Below, piece by piece: positions 8,799-16,599 of a DNA stretch of 64,000 nt. A program made the position numbers and the translations under genes. The number at the start of each line of letters is the position of its first letter. Position 1 is the stretch's first letter. The DNA comes from Planctomycetota bacterium (GTDB lineage: Bacteria; Planctomycetota; Phycisphaerae; Tepidisphaerales; Tepidisphaeraceae). The notes beneath the pieces were generated by a model. The model had not been told where the DNA came from and searched no databases. It was given only the letters and a program-made list of their open reading frames with translations. The stretch is taken from contig JAEZED010000137.1 of assembly GCA_023417885.1 (NCBI GenBank), forward strand, positions 29,116 to 93,115. Reading direction: 5' to 3'.

Positions 8799-8971
8799 AG
8801 GCAAATCGGACCCGCGCTCCCGCGGCAGGCGGAAGACGGGCCGACCCTGTATCGGCCCGGAACAGGGGGTGCGTTAGCCGAACGCCCGGCGGCGCCGGAA
8901 GCCAGGATCGGCGCTTCAGCGGCAGGTGGATCTGGACGATGTAGAGAGCGCCGAATCTTCGGGGGCATCAC

Positions 8972-10225
8972 ATGCGGCTCGTGCCACTCAAGAATCTCAC
9001 GCCCGGCGACCGCCTAGGGGACGGGGTGTATGAACGAAATGGGACGCTTCTCCTCGCCGACGGGATGCCGCTGACCGAGTCGCACCTCCTGGCCCTCCGC
9101 CAGCGCGGCGTGGCCACGCTCTACATCCAGGATGATCGGACGCGCGATGTCCGCCCGAAGCTCCCGATCAGCGCCACGACGCGCCGGCAGGTGAAGCGGA
9201 ACCTGCGCCAGACGTTCGAGACCCTCGCCGAGCGCCTTCGGCCGATGGGGGGGCTGACGCTGGGCGCGAAGATCAATCCCAACGATCCCGCGCTGCGCCA
9301 GGCGATCCGGACCGAAGTCCGCTCGACGCTGGGGCCCGACGGCGTCAACCAGATCGTTTCGGACGTCGACCGGCTGCTCGATGACCTGATGGACGACACG
9401 CTCGTCTCGGGCCTCGGCAACCTGCGCGAGCACGACGCCTACACCTACGAGCACTCGGTGGACGTCACGATCGTCGGCCTGCTCCTGGCACGCCGGGCGG
9501 GGTGGGAAGGACGGCGTTTGCGGCTCTTTGGCCTCGGCCTGCTGCTGCACGACATCGGCAAGCTCTTCGTCGAGCCTGAACTGCTGAACAAGGAGGCGGG
9601 CCTGACCGACGAGGAGTTCGATCGCATCAAGCGGCACCCGGAGCTGGGATACCTGCTCCTGCGCGAACTGGTGCCCGCCATGGGCCCGCTCCCGACCCAG
9701 GTCGCCTACCAGCACCACGAGCGTCAGGACGGCAAGGGATATCCACGCGGGCTCAAGGGGAGCAACCGCCTCGGCCGCAACGAGGCGAACATGATCCACG
9801 ACTTCGGCTCCGTCGCCGCCGTCGCTGACGTCTACGACGCGCTGGTTTCCGATCGCGCCTACCGCCCCGGCTACCCGGTCGATCACGCCGTGCGGCTCAT
9901 CACCGGCCTGGCGGGCACACACCTGAACCGCAGGGCGGTGGACGTCTTCCGCAAGGTGGTGGCGCCATTCCCCGTCTGCACGGAGGTGGTCGTCCAGACC
10001 GGCCCCTACACCGGGTTCCGCGGCATCGTGACGGCGGTGGACAACAAGCGACTGGACCGCCCGCGCATCCGCCTCCTATGCACGCCGCAGGAGAAGGACA
10101 TCCCCCCGATCGACCTGGATCTCGCCCAGGACCCGGCGCTCATGATCGCCAGCGCCACGGCGCCGCCGAACGACGCAGCGGGCGACGAGGGCGCGCCGGG
10201 CGCGGCAGCCAGCCCCGCCGCCTGA
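8972..10225 (+). CDS. HD-GYP domain protein (probable c-di-GMP phosphodiesterase)
   Basis: A 417-residue protein. An N-terminal DUF3391-like part (LVPLKNLTPGDRLGDGVYE) precedes an HD-GYP domain with HDIGK (about residues 193-197), KRHPELGYLLL, the QHHERQDGKGYP signature and VADVYDALVSDRAYRP. The conserved metal ligands appear intact, so hydrolysis of c-di-GMP to GMP is expected. A purine-rich GGGGG sequence sits 6-7 nt before the ATG. It is divergent from the HDOD-GGDEF gene and ends 16 bp from the convergent VWA/RTX gene. The C-terminal tail of about 50 residues is Ala/Pro-rich and probably disordered. Confidence 0.92.
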   Translation: MRLVPLKNLTPGDRLGDGVYERNGTLLLADGMPLTESHLLALRQRGVATLYIQDDRTRDVRPKLPISATTRRQVKRNLRQTFETLAERLRPMGGLTLGAKINPNDPALRQAIRTEVRSTLGPDGVNQIVSDVDRLLDDLMDDTLVSGLGNLREHDAYTYEHSVDVTIVGLLLARRAGWEGRRLRLFGLGLLLHDIGKLFVEPELLNKEAGLTDEEFDRIKRHPELGYLLLRELVPAMGPLPTQVAYQHHERQDGKGYPRGLKGSNRLGRNEANMIHDFGSVAAVADVYDALVSDRAYRPGYPVDHAVRLITGLAGTHLNRRAVDVFRKVVAPFPVCTEVVVQTGPYTGFRGIVTAVDNKRLDRPRIRLLCTPQEKDIPPIDLDLAQDPALMIASATAPPNDAAGDEGAPGAAASPAA

Positions 10226-10241
10226 TGTGGAAGGAACGGCC

Positions 10242-12353
10242 CTACAGCGACTGGAGCAGGTCGTCGAGCGAGTAGTAGAGTTGCTCGATCTCCTCCGCGT
10301 CGTCCTCCTCGCCGGTCAGGCCCACGTCGAGGCCGTGGCCACCGAAGAGCGTGTCACGATCGTTCCGGTCGAACAGCTCGTCGAAATCCAGCACCCAGTC
10401 GTGGTCATCGCCGCCCGACATCGAGTCGGCGCCGGCGCCCCCGACCAGTGTGTCCTTGCCATCGCCACCGTCAATCGTGTCGGCGCCATCTCCGCCGATC
10501 AGCAGGTTGGCGCCGGAGTCGCCGATGATCCGGTCATCGCCCGCACCACCGAGCACGTGCTCCAGCGAATCGAGCACGTCCGAGCCGTCGGCCCCGACCG
10601 CGGCGCCGGCGGCGAGGTCGATCTCCTGGCCTAAGGTGTCATCCTGAAGCCACAGCAGATCCTGGCCTTCGCGGCCCATCAGGCTGTCGTCGCCCGCGCC
10701 GCCGACGAGGGTGTCGTCGCCGTCCTGTCCGTTGAGCGTGTCGTTCCCGGGCCCGCCGTGAAGAAAATCGCCATGCCGCCCGCCGACGAGCGAGTCATCA
10801 CCCTCCTCGCCCCATAGCGCCTGCCGGTTGTCGACGCCGGCGAGGACGTCATTGCCCGGCCCGCCGAAGAGGCGCTGCTCCGGCCCCGAGCCGGTGAGCA
10901 CGTCGTCATCCGCTTCGCCCCAGGCGAACGTGTACGCGCCGGTGACGAGGATCTCGTCACTGCCCGCGCCGCCAAGGAGGCGCGACAACTGGCCGTGGCT
11001 GGTCAACGCATCATTCCCCGCGCCGCCCAGGAGCTCGGCCGACGCACCGTGAGAGAGGAGAACGTCGTTCCCGGTGCCGCCATCGAGAACCGCACTCTCG
11101 CCGCTGCTGCTGGTCAGGGAGTCAGCACCGTCGCCACCAAGGAGCGTCTGCCCGGCGCCGGAGCCGACAAGCGTGTCATTGCCTGCGCCGCCGTCCAGCA
11201 GCTGTCCGCTCCCCGTGCCGGTGAGTCGGTCGTCCCCCGCGGCGCCGATGAGCGCGTGATCACTGCCGGAAGCGGTGAGATCGTCGTTGCCGGCCTCGCC
11301 GAAAAGGGTTGAGCCATGACCGCCGGCGATGATGGTGTCGTCGCCGTCACCGCCGTAGATCTTGGCGAAGGGGGTATCGCACTCGAGCCGGTCGCTGCGG
11401 CCCATGCCGCGGATCACGATGCCGCCGGAGAAGGCGGCGCCGAGCCGGCTAAAGACGGAATCGACGCTGTCGCTGCCGAAGACTTCGATGCCATCGAGGC
11501 CACCGATGTCGAAGGTTCCGGCGAGATGCTCGTCTCCGCCGATGCTGTCGATCACCTGGATCTGGTTGCCGGACAGCTCCAGGATGATGTCGCTGCCTTC
11601 GGGACAGGCGCGGATCTCCAGGATCGACAGCCCGTCGCGATCGACCACCTGGGCATCGGAAGCACAGAAGTCGAGCGCCCCGGCAGCGGCGAACTTGGCA
11701 AGGATCGTCTCCTCGACATCCTGGAATCCGGTGAGTGGTGCGACGAATCCGCTCCCGAAGAATGGGTCCGGAAGGTTGGTCAGATCGGAGTTGAGGAGGA
11801 TGGCAGGCTGCGGGTAAGCGAGCTCGAGGAGGAGCGACTGGGCCTCGGGCTCGAGGTCGATGGCCTCGAAGCTGATGACATCGACTCCGAGAAAAATAGC
11901 GATGTCCCGCTCATTGATCGCGGCGGCCACATCGTTCGGCTCGCCGTCCGTCAGCATGTTGATGTACTGGAACTCGGCCGTGTCGTGCAGCGGGGAGGCG
12001 CGCATCAGATCGGCGGCGGTATCGACGGCATCCGCATAGTTGGTGCCGCCGTCGGGATTCACCAGGCTGCGCACCGCATCGGCGGCAGCATTGCGATCAA
12101 CGGTGGACTCGATCAGAGTCGGTGGGAAGAGGACGTTGGCAGAGCTTGAGAATTCGATGATGGTCAGCTCGAGCGTGCCGTTGGGAACGATGCGCTCGAT
12201 CGCATTGGCGAGGCCGGTCTTGTAGTCCTCGAACTCTTCCGGCGTGATGCTGCCGGAAGTGTCCATCAGCAGCGCCATCTGGACCGCCAGGAGTCGCCGG
12301 GGCTCGAGTGGCTCGGAAAGACATGTGGCCGGAGCCGAGGCGTATCGAACCAT
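10242..12353 (-). CDS. Secreted VWA/RTX-repeat protein with LEPRxLL tag
   Basis: A 703-residue protein. Residues 16-23 are LEPRRLLA, the N-terminal LEPRxLL motif found on many exported planctomycete proteins in place of a classical signal peptide. A von Willebrand factor A domain follows directly, with the MIDAS motif DTSGS at 31-35. From about 330 to 650 there are many nonapeptide repeats of GGxGxDxLx type, such as LFGGPGNDVL and LVGGAGDDSL, which form Ca2+-binding beta-rolls in RTX proteins. The likely role is a cell-surface or released adhesin. ATG 12353 is chosen for its GGGAGG ribosome-binding site. No dedicated type I exporter is in the window. Confidence 0.85.
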   Translation of the reverse strand: MVRYASAPATCLSEPLEPRRLLAVQMALLMDTSGSITPEEFEDYKTGLANAIERIVPNGTLELTIIEFSSSANVLFPPTLIESTVDRNAAADAVRSLVNPDGGTNYADAVDTAADLMRASPLHDTAEFQYINMLTDGEPNDVAAAINERDIAIFLGVDVISFEAIDLEPEAQSLLLELAYPQPAILLNSDLTNLPDPFFGSGFVAPLTGFQDVEETILAKFAAAGALDFCASDAQVVDRDGLSILEIRACPEGSDIILELSGNQIQVIDSIGGDEHLAGTFDIGGLDGIEVFGSDSVDSVFSRLGAAFSGGIVIRGMGRSDRLECDTPFAKIYGGDGDDTIIAGGHGSTLFGEAGNDDLTASGSDHALIGAAGDDRLTGTGSGQLLDGGAGNDTLVGSGAGQTLLGGDGADSLTSSSGESAVLDGGTGNDVLLSHGASAELLGGAGNDALTSHGQLSRLLGGAGSDEILVTGAYTFAWGEADDDVLTGSGPEQRLFGGPGNDVLAGVDNRQALWGEEGDDSLVGGRHGDFLHGGPGNDTLNGQDGDDTLVGGAGDDSLMGREGQDLLWLQDDTLGQEIDLAAGAAVGADGSDVLDSLEHVLGGAGDDRIIGDSGANLLIGGDGADTIDGGDGKDTLVGGAGADSMSGGDDHDWVLDFDELFDRNDRDTLFGGHGLDVGLTGEEDDAEEIEQLYYSLDDLLQSL

Positions 12354-12559
12354 GACGAAACCTCCCGCGCAATGTGATGACCTAGATGGCTTGGAAGCGA
12401 ATGCCCGTTGACCGGCGGGCGAGATGCAGCGGCGCCTGGACGACCGCAACCCTCCGACCACACAGCCCTCCCACCATTCGCGATGTCCTCCGCGCGCCCG
12501 GCAAAGCCAGCGCGCGGGAGCCAGGCTGCACGAACGTCCGATAAGACTGGATCAAGTCA

Positions 12560-14176
12560 TCAGCCGCCGGAGACGCGGTCGGCCTCGTCCACCGTCGTCA
12601 GCCCCTGCTCCGCCAGGTCCATCGCCGAGTCCTTCAGCCGGCGATAACCGGTCCCCTTCAGAATGCCGTAGAGCTGGCTGGCGTCCTTCTGGCCGATAAC
12701 GGCGTCGCGCACGTCCTCCGTGACGTTGAGGATCTCGAAGACGGCCTTGCGCCCCTGGAAGCCGGTGTTGAGGCAGTGCTTGCAGCCGACGGCGTCGTAG
12801 ACACTCGTGAGGTCGCGCCCGGCAAGCTGCCGGTCTGCGTCCGTCGCCATCCGCTGCCGCTTGCAGCGCGGGCAAAGCGTGCGCACGAGGCGCTGGCTCA
12901 CGACGGTCTGCAGCCCGCTGGCAATCTGGTACGCCTCGACGCCGAGATCGAGCAGCCGGAAAACCGCCGAGACGCTGTCACGCGCGTGGAGTGTGGAGAA
13001 GACCAGGTGACCGGTGTTGGCGGCCTGCGTGGCGGTGACGGCGGTCTCGTTGTCGCGAATCTCACCGACGAGGACGACGTCCGGGTCCTGCCGGAGCGTG
13101 CTGCGGAGCAGGGCGGCGAAGGTGTTTCCCTGCTGCTCGTTGACGGGCATCTGGTTGATGCCGTCGAGGCGGATCTCGACAGGATCCTCGATCGTCACGA
13201 CGTTGCGCTCGTGGTGGTCGATGCTGCGGAGCATGGCGTAGAGCGTCGAGCTCTTGCCGCTGCCGGTGGGCCCGCAGACCAGGAGCATCCCCTCGTTCCG
13301 CCGGGTCAGCCGGTCGAGGAGCTGGAACTGCGTGTCGTCGAGCCCGAGGTCCCAGAGATATTGCGGGGCGTTGGCACTGTCGAGGACGCGGACGACCAGC
13401 TTCTGCCCGTAAAGGCCGGGCGTGAAGCTGACGCGGTAATCCACGCGCCGATCCGGCACGCGGCAGGCAAAGCTCCCTTCCTGCACGATGTTGCTCTTGG
13501 CGATGTCGATGTCGGAGAGCACCTTGACGAGCTGCGCCACCTTCACGCCCGTGGAGCGCGGGAACTTGGCCAGATCCACCATCGTGCCGTCCACGCGCGT
13601 CCGCACGATGTAGCCGTCCGTCTTCGGCTCCAGGTGAATGTCGCTCGCCCGCGTCCGGAAGCAGACCAGGAGGATCAGGCGCATCAGCGTGACCGCCTCC
13701 GCCGGGGCGCCCGCGGCCGCTTCGTTCCGCTCCAGCGCTTTCTTCCCCCGGGCATTCAGCAGCACCAGGTCGGCCGGCTTGATGCTTCGATCCGGAAGCT
13801 GCCCGGCGATCCGCGCCAGTTCCGCCGCGGACTCGGCCGGGGCCACCTTCTCCTGCTCGGCCGTCGCCTCGACCTGCGCCTCTCCGTTCTTCTCGCCCAG
13901 GTCGACGAGGAACTCCGTCTTGCCGACGCGCACCTTATCGCCGTCCTTGAGGCGCTTGGCGCTGACCTTCTGTCCGTTGACGTAGGTCCCGTTCCGGCTG
14001 CCGAGGTCGCGCACGCCCAATACGCCGCGTTTGAACTCGATCACGCAGTGAAAGCGGCTGATCTGGTCATCGTTCAGGGTGATGTAGTTGCCAAGCTGTC
14101 GCCCGACGGTGACGGGATCATCCCCCAGGTCCACCGTCTCGTCCCCGTTGCTCGTTTGGTACGTCAGTTTCGCCAC
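12560..14176 (-). CDS. FHA domain-GspE/PilB fusion ATPase
   Basis: A 538-residue protein that joins two modules. Residues 1-95 are a forkhead-associated domain (VGRQLGNYITLNDDQISRFH then DLGSRNGTYVNGQKV), which binds phosphothreonine peptides. Then comes a GspE/PilB-type secretion ATPase with Walker A GPTGSGKSSTLYAML (about 301), EDPVEIRLDGINQMPVN, Walker B DPDVVLVGEIRDNETA, and a zinc site CPRC...CKHC (about 433-468). It should power pseudopilus or type IV pilus assembly. The FHA domain suggests control by Ser/Thr phosphorylation, and the window does hold a Ser/Thr kinase. The start is GTG with GGAGG about 10 nt upstream. GspF is encoded far away at 41.5 kb. Confidence 0.9.
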   Translation of the reverse strand: MAKLTYQTSNGDETVDLGDDPVTVGRQLGNYITLNDDQISRFHCVIEFKRGVLGVRDLGSRNGTYVNGQKVSAKRLKDGDKVRVGKTEFLVDLGEKNGEAQVEATAEQEKVAPAESAAELARIAGQLPDRSIKPADLVLLNARGKKALERNEAAAGAPAEAVTLMRLILLVCFRTRASDIHLEPKTDGYIVRTRVDGTMVDLAKFPRSTGVKVAQLVKVLSDIDIAKSNIVQEGSFACRVPDRRVDYRVSFTPGLYGQKLVVRVLDSANAPQYLWDLGLDDTQFQLLDRLTRRNEGMLLVCGPTGSGKSSTLYAMLRSIDHHERNVVTIEDPVEIRLDGINQMPVNEQQGNTFAALLRSTLRQDPDVVLVGEIRDNETAVTATQAANTGHLVFSTLHARDSVSAVFRLLDLGVEAYQIASGLQTVVSQRLVRTLCPRCKRQRMATDADRQLAGRDLTSVYDAVGCKHCLNTGFQGRKAVFEILNVTEDVRDAVIGQKDASQLYGILKGTGYRRLKDSAMDLAEQGLTTVDEADRVSGG

Positions 14177-14325
14177 GGCCTTGGATCCTCCGGAGGTTGG
14201 CCACAGATTAGCACAGATCCACGCGTATCTGGAAGCACGCGCGCCATGGGTCCGGAACGAACCCGTCTCGCAACGCGACTGTTTCGGGCGGCGGCATCGC
14301 CCGCATGCCGTCCCTCCGAACGTGG

Positions 14326-15915
14326 CTACTCCGGCGCTGACTCATCCCCCTCCGCCGCCGGCAGCGGGTCCTTGCGCGGGAAGAGGGGCTCGCCGGCGCC
14401 GAGCCGGTGACCGGGCGCGGGGGGATTGGCCATGAGGTCGTCGAACGTCCGGCCGGCGACATCGACGCCGAGCTGCGCCAACCCGGCCGTCGCCTTCTCC
14501 GGAAGGATCGGAAGCAGGGCGACGAGGGCGCGGTAGAGGGCGATCGTGGCATTGTGGAGCACGGCATCGAGCCGGGCGGCCTGCTGCGGGTCCTTGGCGA
14601 GCTTGAACGGCTCGGTGCGGTCGATGTAGGCGTTCATCTCGCGCACGAGATCGAGCGGCAGCGTGGCGGCATCCTGCAGGCTCAGGGAGCGCCAGGCATC
14701 CTCCACCTGCGACCCGACCCCCTCGGAACGCGCCAGGAGCGGGGCGTCGATGTCCGCGGCGCTCGCTGCCCCGGATGCATCCACCCCGGGGAGAGTCGAG
14801 TCCCGGTACTTGCCGGTCATCTTCAGCACCCGGTTCAGCCCGTTGCCCAGCACGTTCGCCAGCTCCAGGTAGCTCTTGTGCAGTTCCTCGTACTGCCAGT
14901 CGAGGTCGCTGCCGAAGGGGGCGGCGCGCAGCAGATAGAAGCGCAGCGCCTCCAGCCCGTAGTAGTCGGTGACGCGGCGCAGCTCGTCCAGCCCGATGAA
15001 GTTGCCCAGCGACTTGCTCATCTTCTTCCCCTCGGCCGTCCACCAGCCGTGGGCAAAGACCGATTCCGGCAGTGGCTGGCCGAGGCTCATCAGCATGCAG
15101 GGCCAGTAGACCGTGTGGAACCAGAGGATCTCCTTGCCGATGAGATGCACGCCCGGCCAGTAGCGGCGGTAGCGACCGTCGTCGCCGGAGCCGTAGCCCA
15201 AGGCCGTGATGTAGTTCGAGAGCGCGTCGATCCAGACGTAGACGACGTGCTTCGGGTCGTTCGGCATCGGGACCCCCCAGGCCAGCGACGCCCGGCTGAT
15301 GGAGAGATCGCCCACGCCCGCCTTCAGGTCGTTGAGCACCTTGTTCCGCCGCGCCTCCGGCTGGATGAAGCCGGGATTGGCCACGATGTGCTCGACGAGC
15401 CTCGGCACGTACCTCGTCAGCCGGAAGAAGTAGCTAGGCTCCTCGTACTTCGTCAGCGGGCGCCCGCTCACCGGGCTCTTGTAGTCGTTGGCCTTCGCCT
15501 CGGTCTCCGTGACGAATGCTTCCTCGCCGACGTCGTACCAGCCGCTGTAGGTGCCTTCGTAGATGTCCCCCGCCTCCAGCATGGCCCGGACGATCGCCTG
15601 AACCGACTCCCTGTGCCGCGCCTCGCTCGTGCGGATGAAGTCGTCGTAGCTGATCCCGATCTCGTCGAAGTAGCCGCGGAACTTGCTCATCATCCGCTCG
15701 GCCAGCTCCGCCGGCTCAATCCCGAGCTTGGCAGCTTCGCCGACCATCTTCTGGCCGTGCTCGTCGGTGCCGGTGAGGAAGAACGTGTCATCCCCGCGGA
15801 GCCGGTGGAAGCGGGCGACGGCGTCGGCACAGATGGTGGTGTAGGCATGCCCCAGGTGCGGCTCGCCGCTGGGGTAGTAGATCGGGGTGGTGATGTAGAA
15901 GGTGCGCTCAGCCAT
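14326..15915 (-). CDS. metG: Methionyl-tRNA synthetase
   Basis: A 529-residue class I aminoacyl-tRNA synthetase. FYITTPIYYPSGEPHLGHAY carries the HIGH motif (HLGH), TGTDEHGQKM lies at the methionine pocket, and KKMSKSLGN is the KMSKS loop. It charges tRNA-Met in the cytoplasm. The connective-peptide region (YDVGEEAFVTETEAK to SPVSGRPLTKYEEPSYFF) has no cysteines, so this enzyme lacks a zinc knuckle. The C-terminal EMAP-like dimerisation domain of longer MetRS is also absent. The ATG at 15915 is chosen because it starts MAERTFYITTPIYYPSG, in line with the family. It is upstream of FHA-gspE on the same strand, 150 bp away. Confidence 0.96.
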   Translation of the reverse strand: MAERTFYITTPIYYPSGEPHLGHAYTTICADAVARFHRLRGDDTFFLTGTDEHGQKMVGEAAKLGIEPAELAERMMSKFRGYFDEIGISYDDFIRTSEARHRESVQAIVRAMLEAGDIYEGTYSGWYDVGEEAFVTETEAKANDYKSPVSGRPLTKYEEPSYFFRLTRYVPRLVEHIVANPGFIQPEARRNKVLNDLKAGVGDLSISRASLAWGVPMPNDPKHVVYVWIDALSNYITALGYGSGDDGRYRRYWPGVHLIGKEILWFHTVYWPCMLMSLGQPLPESVFAHGWWTAEGKKMSKSLGNFIGLDELRRVTDYYGLEALRFYLLRAAPFGSDLDWQYEELHKSYLELANVLGNGLNRVLKMTGKYRDSTLPGVDASGAASAADIDAPLLARSEGVGSQVEDAWRSLSLQDAATLPLDLVREMNAYIDRTEPFKLAKDPQQAARLDAVLHNATIALYRALVALLPILPEKATAGLAQLGVDVAGRTFDDLMANPPAPGHRLGAGEPLFPRKDPLPAAEGDESAPE

Positions 15916-15942
15916 CGTCGCTAGTTTTAGACGATCGCGTTC

Positions 15943-16005
15943 CATTGTCACTTGTGCCTGGTCATTTGACACTTGTCACTTGCCCCTCGTCCCTTGTCCC
16001 TTGTG
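15943..16005 (-). repeat. Degenerate heptamer tract (CACTTGT-type), left arm
   Basis: A tract made of imperfect 7-bp units such as CACTTGT, CATTTGA, CCCTCGT and CCCTTGT. The same units occur at 16088-16149 in the opposite orientation, so the two tracts form long imperfect inverted arms around an 82-bp core. Confidence 0.7.
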
Positions 16006-16087
16006 GGATTGGCCAAGTTCCTCGGACCTCGTCAGCGGGCGAACAGGTCGCACCCGGAGATGTGACGGTGTTATGGGGATGGGGGGG

Positions 16088-16149
16088 TGACAAGCGACGA
16101 GGGACAAGGGACAAATGACAAAGGACAAGTGACAAATGGCAAATGGCAG
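16088..16149 (+). repeat. Degenerate heptamer tract, right arm
   Basis: Units of the type ACAAGGG, ACAAATG, ACAAAGG, ACAAGTG in tandem, the reverse complement of the left arm at 15943-16005. The tract runs into the start of the next gene: its last units supply the ATG at 16136. Confidence 0.7.
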
Positions 16150-16447
16150 AACCCAAACCTGCGCCGTTTGTGCCCGCCGGCTGGCGGCGGGGCGGTTCTA
16201 CGTCGTCCGCGTCGACGTCTTCGCCGATCCGTCGCCGGAGCCGATCGACACCTCCGCCGGCCCCGGCGAGGCGGGGTATGTCGAGTCGGTCGAGGAGATC
16301 CTGGCGCAGATGGAGGGGATGAGCGCCGACGAGCTCCAGGACCAGGTGGCGCGCAGGTTCGAGTACCACGTCTGCCCATCCTGCCAGCAGGCCATCCTGC
16401 GCAATCCGCTGGGCCTCCCGCGCCAGAAGCGCCTTTCGGAAAACTAG
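16136..16447 (+). CDS. Small double-CxxC protein of unknown function
   Basis: A 103-residue protein with CAVC at residues 9-12 and CPSC near residue 82, a pattern that would bind one zinc ion between the two ends. The middle is acidic (VESVEEILAQMEGMSADELQ). It has no signal peptide and no recognised domain. The ATG overlaps the heptamer repeat tract, so the true start may be just downstream, and no clear ribosome-binding site is seen. It lies between metG (divergent) and the flavoprotein (convergent). I infer a real gene from codon-like bias and the paired CxxC motifs, but function is unknown. Confidence 0.65.
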   Translation: MANGRTQTCAVCARRLAAGRFYVVRVDVFADPSPEPIDTSAGPGEAGYVESVEEILAQMEGMSADELQDQVARRFEYHVCPSCQQAILRNPLGLPRQKRLSEN

Positions 16448-16502
16448 CCACGCACTCCGGACTCATGCCGTCCGTGACGATTCAGGGCGGCGGCCTCGGC
16501 GC

Positions 16503-16595
16503 TCACGTGTTCCGGGCCCAGGCAGCGAGCATCACCGCCGCCAGGAACAGGAGGCCGAGCAACGAGACGAGTTGGCGGATTCGGACATGCCGCAT
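16503..16595 (-). CDS. Possible 30-residue membrane peptide
   Basis: A short frame begins 4 bp after the end of the flavoprotein stop codon (TGAACCCATG). It reads MRHVRIRQLVSLLGLLF then LAAVMLAAWARNT: a basic N-terminus and one hydrophobic helix, the shape of small membrane-associated peptides. Its position suggests translational coupling to the membrane flavoprotein. There is no strong ribosome-binding site and only the composition supports it. Confidence 0.35.
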   Translation of the reverse strand: MRHVRIRQLVSLLGLLFLAAVMLAAWARNT

Positions 16596-16599
16596 GGGT

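Noticed and set aside
8799..8971. c-di-GMP riboswitch in the HDOD-GGDEF/HD-GYP intergenic region
   Set aside because: There is an 8-bp hairpin, but I cannot find the conserved GEMM core sequences or the second stem, so no riboswitch is called.
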